Below, in pieces: positions 56,506 through 64,000 of a stretch of 64,000 nucleotides of DNA (position 1 is its first letter; every line of letters starts with the position of its first letter). The notes below the pieces were generated by a model, which saw only the letters and a list, made by a program, of their open reading frames with translations, made no database searches and was not told the DNA's origin. The stretch comes from Zygnema cylindricum (taxonomy: Eukaryota > Streptophyta > Zygnematophyceae > Zygnematales > Zygnemataceae). Both the position numbers and the translations under genes were made by a program. The stretch covers positions 1 to 64,000 of the forward strand of contig JBBHKE010003386.1 of NCBI GenBank assembly GCA_037447655.1, in the 5' to 3' direction.

Positions 56506-58101
56506 CTACTTTGTAAATCTTAACATGTTTCGGTGGAATTGTTTATCATTTACTCCATCATTACGAATCGGTTGAGTACAAATAGCTAAAGACTCTTTCA
56601 GTTCCACCGTGCTCCCATTAAACTCGATTATTCTAAGTCTTTCTAAATATTGTATTGCTTTTGTTAAGTCCCACCCTGGAACAATCATTAGTTTTTCAAT
56701 ATAATACACAACTCTAGCACATCGAATCCACCTTCCGCTTTCTCCCCCCGCCCATACCAAAAATAAAGATCCTTGTTTTTTATAATTTGTCGTTTTTCTG
56801 ATTCAATAACAACTTAATTGGAGGATGCCCATTTAATCCGTATTGGTACTATTTAAATATCTCTTCCACGTTCACATTACTCCCACTACTTTGTACGGTG
56901 TATCTTTTCCAATTGGCCCAATCTATATGAAATGCACCACGGTCGTCAGAAAGTTGTGCAAGAAATGGCATGGATTGATGTAGTGAAGGAGCCGCGTTGG
57001 TAAAAGTGGAAGGTTGAGAAGTAGAAGCCATGGGATGAATAGGGGGAACATAGACATGGGTAGAGGTAGAAGGTTGGGAAGGAGATGCTGTAGAATGAAT
57101 AGGGGGAGCAGAGGCATGGATAGATGTGAAGGTTGGGAAAGAGATGTTGTGGAATTAATAGGGGGAACAGAGGAATGGGTAGATGTAAAGGGTGAGGAAG
57201 GAGATGCGGTGGAATGAATAGATGGAAGAGAGGCATCGGTAGATGTAGAGGGTTGGGAAGGAGACATTGTGGAATGAATTGGTGGAAGAGAGGCATCGGT
57301 AGAAGTTGAAGGTTGAGAAAGAGCAATGGTGGAAGAAATAGGGAGGAGGGGACATAAGCTGTGGTAAAAGGTTGCGATAGAGAAGCAGTGGACCGAAAAG
57401 GGGGGGGGGACATGGGTTGAGGAAGAGGGTTGGGAAGGAGATGTTGTGGATAGAATAGGAGAAAAGGGGACAGTAGTATATGTATGACGTTGAGAAAAGA
57501 AAGGTGTTGGTTGAGTTAAGGATGGGGGTACAATAGAGGGAAATGGAAAAGGGGGTGAATTTGTAGATGGAGATGGAGGAGTAGGAGAATGACACCGGGG
57601 AGAGGAAAAGGATGGTTGTGAAGAAAAAGAAAATGGTTGCATAAAAGATTGTGTGGAGCCTAAGAGTGTTGACTCTATTCTCGAAAATCCTCCGTGAATT
57701 TGGTGTTGTGTTGTCGTGTGTCTTGAGTCAATCATCGCTATTTATGTTTGTAACTATTTGCTCAAATTCTCCACAATATTCTCAAGTTTTTGTATTCTTC
57801 ATATGAGTGGTGGAATAACGACGTTTCTGACTTGCAACGCGTGGAGTTGAGCTTTAATCTCTAGTGAAATTAAAATTTTGGCAATAGGGAACCTTTCCTC
57901 CTTCTTCTCGTCCATTCGATGCACTGCTTCCGCGAAAGTTCGCCACTCCGGACCTCTTTCGCCACTCCAATCCGCAGTTTGCCACTCCAAACTGCAGTTC
58001 GCCACTCTGAACCACATTCTCTTAATATTGTCAGAAAAAATAGAGTGGTGAAATTGGCGTGTTGTTGGAAATCCTTCTGAAGAAGTGCAAGGTCTTGCCA
58101 T
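56506..58101 (-). pseudogene. Coiled-coil / proline-rich / GCR1_C-like protein, decayed (copy 2)
   Basis: On the minus strand: an N-terminal Trp-rich stretch (EWQTADWSGERGPEWRTFAE), MDEKKEERFPIAKILISLEI, a coiled coil, then TTQHQIHGGFSRIESTLLG and a long Pro/Ser/Thr region with a ~60-bp repeat (STMSPSQPSTSTDASLP). The C-terminal part reads NVNVEEIFK, YQYGLNGHPPIKLL, and after a frameshift RWIRCARVVYYIEKLM and AIQYLERLRI. This order resembles the GCR1_C domain (W-x-E-x-x-x-GLxGxPSIxxLE ... RRKxIxxxI ... AIxxLExxR). Three stops and a shift show decay. The match is by eye. Confidence 0.45.
57000..57330. repeat. ~60-bp minisatellite within the proline-rich region
   Basis: Repeating GGGAAGGAGATGCTGTAGAA-type units with GGAAGAGAGGCATCGGTAGA between them, about five copies with drift. 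Confidence 0.75.
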
Positions 58102-58555
58102 AGGGTGTCCCTAATGGTGCGTGTAACTCGAGAAATTTTTGGGCCGAAAAATCTCGAGTCTCGTCACTTCCACGTAATTTCCTCTACATTTTTAAACATG
58201 AAAACATAAATTAAGAATATAACGCAAAAACATCAAAATTTGTGAACATATATTTTCGTAAATTTGAAAAAAACGTTAAGTGGAGAGGAAAAAAAAACAA
58301 ATTCATTGAAAATAGGGAGAAATTCCATGTCCAAAACGATCTCACTCTATCTAATTCGAAGGTCATTCACAAACCTTAAGCAAGCCAATCTTCAACGCAC
58401 CGAACGGAATGCATCAAAAATATTTTTTTATTATATCTCAATTACAAAAGTGCTACAAGGGTGGTATTTACACTAAAGTTCGTGGACATAATCTAACATA
58501 TCTACAATTCTCTAACCTCAACAATCTAACTAAGGGATCTCATTTTTTTGACCCT
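58102..58555. other. Non-coding part of the direct duplication (copy 2)
   Basis: Counterpart of 55.1-55.6 kb; no gene recognised. Confidence 0.6.
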
Positions 58556-59060
58556 CTTCTCTGTCTCTATCTCTCCACTCTCTCTCTCTCTCTATCTCTT
58601 TCGCTCTCTCTCCTTCTTTTTATCAGTATCTCCCCCCCTTTTTTTAATCATTCTTTATCTCTCTCGCTCTCTCTCTTTCTTTTTATCAGTATCTCCCCCC
58701 CTTTTTTTAATCATTCTTTCTTCCTCACTCTGTCTATATCTTTTTATTTTCTCCACTGTTCATCCCTCTCTCCCCGCCTCAATGTCCCTTCGAAAACGAC
58801 TCGGCGCCGAGCCGGCGCCGGCGCCGGCTCGTTGCGGGCACTGACTCGTCGTCGAGCCGGCGTCGCCTTGTCGCCTTGCCGGCGTCGTTTTGGCTCTGGC
58901 AGGTGACAACTTTTTTTTTTCCCCCCACCTTCCCAACCCTCCACCCCCTCACTGACCCTCTATCTTTCCATTTCATTCTCTATTTCTTTTTCTCGCTTTG
59001 CCCATCTCTTCCTCTCTCCCTCAATTTTTTTCCCTCTCTCCATCCTTCTTTCTGTTGTTT
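58556..59060. repeat. CT-rich DNA with GCCGGCGCC box (copy 2)
   Basis: Contains a ~66-bp tandem duplication (TTTTTATCAGTATCTCCCCC at about 58616 and 58681), then the box CGGCGCCGAGCCGGCGCCGG at about 58802, then pyrimidine runs. Parallels 55.62-56.50 kb. Confidence 0.8.
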
Positions 59061-60500
59061 TTGAAGATTTAGTTTCGTGCGTACATGAAATTTGGTGCGC
59101 ACGCGACGTTTCGTGCGTATACATTTACGTGATATACTGTGGTGGTTCGAATGGATTTGTGGATTGGGGGGTAATTGTACGGATGAATTTAAAGTGACGT
59201 AAATGACAAATTAAGTGGCGCGGAATGCGTAATAGAAATGGACGGCGGATCGCGAAGCGATCCGACTTTGAAATATTCGAAGTGTTTGAAAATGTACGTT
59301 GGCCGTACGAAATATAATGCGACAGGCACATTAATGAAAAGGACGCCGCCGGTACGGCGTATCAATTTTGGACAGTTGTACTTTTATTTGGTCAGCGGCA
59401 TTTATGGCGAAGTACGTAGTAACGGTACGGACTAATTTGGATGGTTTGACGAGGTTTCGACAAGTGGATTTTCATGACCACGCGGCGCGACATCAAGGGT
59501 GCCGATTAAGAGCGACGGACGGCGGATATAGGCCGCCGAGATTTTTTATGAAGTGGTGACGCGAAATCGCGTCAATCACACGATATTTATATTTGGACGT
59601 TCCGGATTGTTTGACAAGTGATTTGTGGTACACGAGGAAGGCGGATGGCGTCCGCCGATATTTTCAAGGGATCTCATTATCTTTAATGACGTATTATTAG
59701 GTGGACCGTACATATGCGATGTCGGTTCACTACGTGGAATTATCTACGAGTGACTAAGCGAGTTGTCGCTTATGACGCGTATTTTGCGGACGCGTCGGTG
59801 AAAATATTTGAAATAACATTGTTTTGTCGCATGTGTAATAATTATTTAGTATTGATTATGACAGTTTTTATTTAGATGATCATTTAGGGTTTTGGCAGTT
59901 TAATTTGTGTGTTGTCGTACTTGCCGACAAGTGTACGCTTATGATTGGTTGACTTTCAGGTGTACACTTACAGTTAGGATTATTTGTCGTAATAGGTTCT
60001 CATGATATAATACTACTTAGTGGAAGGTACGTTGGCTATTTTGACATGTAGCAATTCGTTCACAGCTCACAAGTGTATATATAGGAATGAGCTTTGTTAG
60101 GAATAAATAATCAATGCTGGTTAGTAAAGTGGGGACCGAAGATGTAGACTTTTAGGGTTGCCGATTAGGTCATGCACTTTGAATGATATAATGATTATAC
60201 TTTGATTATACTCTTGTTTATGTGTGATGCATTTGTTTTTATTATTTATTTATGTTATTTTATATATGTTTGATATGCATTGTTTATGCATTTGTCCTAG
60301 GGTTTGTTTATGTCGATTATTCCATCAAACCTTAGATGTTGTCATAGGGTTTATTTATGTTGATTATTCCATGAAACCCTAAATGTTGTTTGTTGCGTCT
60401 GTGTACGCATATGGAGGATGCGTTTCATATGATTGTTGGTCGACCTATTTTTGCTTAGCTTTTTGCATGATAGTTTGGGTCGCTTCTGCGGTCTATTTTA
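59061..60500. other. Unique sequence without a supported gene
   Basis: Short hairpins such as GGATCGC-GAA-GCGATCC (59247-59263) and GACGCGA-AA-TCGCGTC (about 59559-59574) are seen. TTTGTTTATGT and ATGAAACCCTAAATG motifs repeat at 60.3-60.4 kb. Frames are short. Confidence 0.5.
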
Positions 60501-62795
60501 GACCAAAGAACAACACTTTCCCCCCTCACTATCCCTCTGTCCCAGTTTTTCTTCCTCCCCTCATCTGCCTCTCTATCTCTCTCCCACCCTCTATTTTTTT
60601 TTCCCCTTTGCCAATCTTATTTCCCCCCTCCTTGCCCCTCTCTCCCACCCTTCTTTCCCCACCCTCTACCCCGCTATCTCCCACCCTCCCTGTATTTTTT
60701 TTCCCCTCGCTCCATCCCTTATTTCCCACCTCTTTGATGCTCTGGCGCCGATCTGGCGCCATTGTTGATCCGTGGACGACTCCATTTCCCTCTTAAATTT
60801 TTTCCCCTCCCTCTATCCCTCCTTTCCCACCTCACTGTCCCTCTGACCGATTCTTCCTTCTCCCCCTCAATGACCTCTATATCTCCCTCCCTCTACTTTT
60901 TTTCCCTCCCCACCAATCTTATTTCCCCCCTCGTTGCCCGTCTGTCCCACCCTTCTTTCCCACCCATCTGCCCCTCTACCTCCCTCCCTCCCTCTACTTC
61001 TTTTCCCCCTCCCTCCATCCCTCATTTCCCACCTCTCTGGCGCTCTAGAGCCGACTTGGCGCCATTGTCAAGCCGTCCCCGATCCGGTGACGACTCTATT
61101 TCCCTCCTTCCTTCCCTCTCTTTTTTTCCCCTCCCTCAATCCCTCATTTCCCACCTCTCTGTCGCTCTGGCCCCGACCTGGCGCCCGCCCCTTTGCCCCT
61201 CTACCTCCCTCCCTCCCTCTATTTCTTTTCCCCTTCCCTCCATCCCTCATTTCCCACCTCTTTGCCGCTCTGGAGCCAACCTGGCGCCATCATCGAGCCG
61301 TCACCGATCCGACGACGATTCCCACCTCTTTATCGCTCTAGCGCCAACTTGGTGCCATAGCCGAGCAGTCGCCGATCCGGCGACGACTCCATTCCCCTCC
61401 TTCCCTCCCTCTACTTTTTTTTTACCCCTCCCTCCATCCCTCATTTCCCACCTCTTTGTCGCTCTGGCGCCAACCTGGCGCCATCGCCGAGCCATCATCG
61501 ATCCGGCGACAACTCCATTTCCCTCCTTCCCTCCCTCTACTTTTTTTCCCCTCCCTCAATCCCTCATTTTCCACCTCTTTTTCGCTTTGGTGCCAACCTG
61601 GCGCCATCGCCGATCAGGCGTCGACAACATTTTCCCCCTTCCCTCCCTCTAATTTTTTCCCCTCCCTCCGATCCTCTTTCCTCCCTCCTTGCCCCTCTGT
61701 TCCACCCACTTTCTCCCCCCACCCCTCCCCCGTCTTTGCCCCTCTATCTCCCTCCCTCCCTCTATTTTATTCTCCCCTCCCTCTTTCCCCCATTTACCAC
61801 TTTTATCTCCCACTCGCTAACTCTTTCCTATTTTTCCCCTCCCCTTCTTCCCTCCTCTTCCCCTTCCATCCATTCCTCTTCCGCCATCCCTCTCTCCTTC
61901 ATACCCTCCCTCTCTCACCATCCCTCCATCTTTCCCTCTCTCTCTCTCCTTCTCTCCTTCCCTCTCCCCATCTCCCCCCTTCTCTATCTCCCTCTCTTCT
62001 CCTTTCCCCCTTTCATCCTCTTCCTCCCTCTTCCTCCCTTTTTTCTCCCTTCTTCCTTTCGGCCTCTTTCTCCCTCCCCTTCTCTCTTTTCCCCTTTCCC
62101 CATTTCCCCCGCTTGTACTCTCTCTCTCCCTCTCCACCATTTTTTCCATCTCCCTCTCTATCTCTCTTCATCTCCTCCTCCCCCTCTCGCGGCTGTGCCC
62201 TCATTCTCCCTCCCTCTCCTCTTCCCTCTCCCACTTGATTTCCCTCCCTCTCTCCCTCTTTCCCTCCCTCTCTCTCCTTCCCTCCCTCCCCTTTTTCTTC
62301 TCCTCCCCCCTCCCCCTCCTGCTTTCCCTTTGTCCCTCTTTTTCCTCCCACTCCCCCTCTTTCTCCCTCCCTCTCTCCGTCCCTCTCTCCATCTCTCTCC
62401 TTCCTCCCCTCTCACCCTTTTTTACCTCCCTATCTCACTCTTTCTCTCCATCTCTCTCCTTCCCTCCCTCTCCCCCTTCTTTTCCCTCCCTATCTCCGTC
62501 CCTCTCTCCATCTCTCTCCTTCCCTCCCTCTCCCTCTTCTTTTCCCTCCCCCTCCCTCTCTCTCTCTCCCTCTCTCTATCCCTCGCTCTCCCTCCCCACC
62601 ATATCCCCCTTCTCCCCCCTTCTCTCTTCATCTCTCTCACACCCTCTCTCCCTCAAACCCTCACCCTCTCGCTCTCCCTCTTTACCGCCCCCTCTCTCTA
62701 TCTTTTTATCCCCCTCTCCCTCCCTCTCTCCCTCCATCTCCATCTCCCTCTCCTTCGTCCTCTTGTTTAACCAGTCGCCGAAGTTCGACGACCTC
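60501..62795. repeat. Large pyrimidine-rich satellite (copy 3 type)
   Basis: About 2.3 kb of CCCTCCCT / TTTTTCCCC sequence. From 60.75 to 61.63 kb, units of roughly 70-130 bp with CGCTCTGGCGCCxACCTGGC and GATCCGGCGACGACTCCATT recur. From 61.64 to 62.76 kb it is nearly pure C/T. Very long apparent frames on both strands are composition artefacts. Confidence 0.88.
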
Positions 62796-63149
62796 TCACC
62801 GAAGATCAACAAACTCTCGTTGAAGTTCAATGAACTTTTGCAATAATTCTTCGAACGAGATATCGCCTTCCCTTGGCGGAGGAGCCTTAACTCCCCTTGG
62901 TTGTAGAGCTGGTCGAAGAACGCTAACTATCTCTTCCAGGCGGAAACGTAACTCCTCCTCCCTAGAAATTCGAATTAGCTTTAATGCCTTCTCCCTAATG
63001 TCCTTGGAAAATTTGACCTCCTCTGTCTTCTTGCATTGGCGGATAATGCCACTAAGTCGTAGGTCCCAAATATCATGTACAAGGAGAAACTCACGGACAT
63101 CAATCTCGTAGCCATCCTCCCGAAGGATATTCCAAGAGAGGCTATAATC
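62796..63149 (-). CDS. Coiled-coil-like reading frame without ATG (exon candidate)
   Basis: A 117-codon minus-strand frame lacks an ATG, so it is easily missed. It starts after a CATTGTAG acceptor-like site and has WNILREDGYEIDVREFLLVH, DLRLSGIIRQCKK, IREKALKLIRISREEELRFR, LEEIVSVLRPALQPRG and FEELLQKFIELQREFVDLR before TGA. Past the TGA, EVVELRRLVKQ keeps the heptad pattern. Coding character is good; family unknown. It could be the last exon of a gene whose earlier parts lie at 63.15-63.9 kb. Confidence 0.4.
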   Translation of the reverse strand, partial: DYSLSWNILREDGYEIDVREFLLVHDIWDLRLSGIIRQCKKTEEVKFSKDIREKALKLIRISREEELRFRLEEIVSVLRPALQPRGVKAPPPREGDISFEELLQKFIELQREFVDLR

Positions 63150-63900
63150 ACTACAATGCGAATATGGAAAATGATCCTTTTATGTCGCCCTTTGCCATAT
63201 ACATCTGCGCGGGATGTGCGGGTAGATTAAGGGAAATGTTTGGAGGGTCTAGTAAATTGTTGTCTAAGCCCCTATCCCCTATAAGATTATCGTACCTTCA
63301 TTGTGGAGGCCAATCCCTTGGGTGTTTCAAGTGGGAGCGGGATAGGAATAATGCATCCATTACCGCATGTTGCCCTACAGGTGCGGGGTGTTGACGTACG
63401 TGAAATGTGCGCTCGATTCCCGGAATTGTGGTAAAATCCACTCTAAAAACCTATATAAAATTGGACCCACCAACGTAACATGTGACCTGGTGGCACAGCG
63501 GTAGTGCGTTCGCAGCTAAAGTGAAAGGTCCTAGGTTCAAATCTTGGCCGGCTCATCAATCCCTTTATTGGGATCGTCCATTATATCCCCCGATTTTAAG
63601 AATCTTAACGCAGGGAACCACCAGTCTTAGTTTGTGGTAAACTGTTGTCTGGGCCCCTAGCCCCTTCAGGATTCTCGTACCTCCATTGTGGAGGCCAATC
63701 CTAGGGGTGTATGAAGTGGGAGCAGGATAGGAAAATGGCATCCATTGCCGCATGTTGCCTACAAGTGCAGGGAACCACCAGTCTAGGTCCTCACGCCTAG
63801 GATGAATTCGCAAGAGCACTCTTTGGTTTCCTTGCACTAGTGCTAATGCTAACCCTGGAGGGGGATATGAAGATGCCACCCGTTGCGTCTCCATGTACTT
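63150..63900 (-). pseudogene. Decayed exon copies in direct repeat
   Basis: A ~125-bp segment occurs at about 63262-63390 and again at 63652-63775. Both encode on the minus strand a version of HAxMDAxFLSxSHxxHPxDW followed by PPQWRY and DNxL, each with a stop in a different place. A plausible reading is a duplicated exon of an unidentified gene, interrupted by the tRNA-like insertion between the copies. Confidence 0.4.
63484..63554 (+). tRNA. tRNA-like cloverleaf with unusual anticodon loop
   Basis: Acceptor GACCTGG/CCGGCTC pairs at six of seven positions, D stem GCAC/GTGC and anticodon stem TTCGC/GTGAA pair fully (one G-U), and T arm CTAGG-TTCAAAT-CTTGG pairs with wobbles. Box A TGGCACAGCGG and box B GGTTCAAATCT are good. 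The anticodon loop is AGCTAAA: position 33 is G rather than U and positions 34-36 would read CUA. Probably a SINE head or tRNA pseudogene. Confidence 0.5.
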
Positions 63901-64000
63901 GAAACTTAGAGAATTTACTTTGTATTTTAGCGCAGATCCGGCGGACCCCGATTTCGGGTGTCCCTATGTGTAACAAACGAAGTTGTCACTTAAAGGCATG
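63901..64000. other. Window edge, nothing recognised
   Basis: About 100 bp with no feature. Confidence 0.4.

Noticed and set aside
61456-62846. Long Pro/Ser/Leu-rich frames on the plus strand and Glu/Gly/Arg-rich frames on the minus strand
   Set aside because: The DNA is nearly pure C/T, which lacks stop codons on either strand in several frames; no start context, motif or exon signals.

Overview
The window is nuclear DNA of a photosynthetic eukaryote of the green (streptophyte) lineage, poor in genes and rich in repeats. The main evidence is one complete intron-containing gene at 3.4-9.1 kb. Its seven exons splice to a 337-residue protein that matches plant MET1/ZKT, a thylakoid PDZ-TPR protein needed for photosystem II assembly and repair. 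No other intact host gene was recognised. Which streptophyte this is cannot be fixed from the sequence. A piggyBac-type transposase and heavy satellite content would suit a charophyte alga or bryophyte-grade plant, but that is inference.

Layout. 1-3.4 kb: no supported gene. 3.4-9.1 kb: MET1. 9.1-13 kb: intergenic DNA with a tRNA-Lys-like sequence, a hAT-like MITE (8-bp target duplication) and a TA-flanked MITE. Both MITEs sit inside one copy of a host repeat whose neighbouring copy lacks them. 13-18.2 kb: broken LTR retroelements, including a Ty3-type gag start and Ty1/copia gag pieces. 18.2-21.2 kb: decayed, unidentified coding remnants. 21.2-27.6 kb: a nearly full-length dead Ty1/copia element with two 1.05-kb LTRs. 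27.6-30.9 kb: mosaic of copia reverse transcriptase and gag fragments joined to a duplicated ~650-bp unknown segment.

31-54.7 kb is the most unusual part: a very large imperfect palindrome. Left arm 34.14-39.23 kb and right arm 45.7-54.68 kb carry the same modules in mirror order: a small ORF, a decayed Gly/acid-rich protein gene, satellites of 533 bp and ~240 bp, short AT-rich satellites, and a tRNA-like element. Between the arms lie a decayed piggyBac-type transposase gene with all three expected Asp positions, a long hairpin, a CT microsatellite, a second inverted duplication and an OTU-protease-like reading frame. The left arm continues outward into a decayed Cys-rich and Glu-rich gene cassette. 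This looks like two head-to-head copies of one giant composite DNA element. Several stop codons are shared by both copies, and two 10-base N gaps lie within or at the end of the arms.

54.7-64 kb: two direct copies of a unit with a coiled-coil/GCR1_C-like gene relic followed by pyrimidine-rich DNA with GC-rich GCCGGCGCC boxes. A unique stretch, more pyrimidine-rich satellite, a small coiled-coil reading frame without an ATG, and a tRNA-like sequence with an odd anticodon loop follow.

One LTR family occurs at least eight times in both orientations. It carries an internal tRNA T-arm-like hairpin with compensatory base changes between copies, and one solo LTR has landed inside the ~240-bp satellite.
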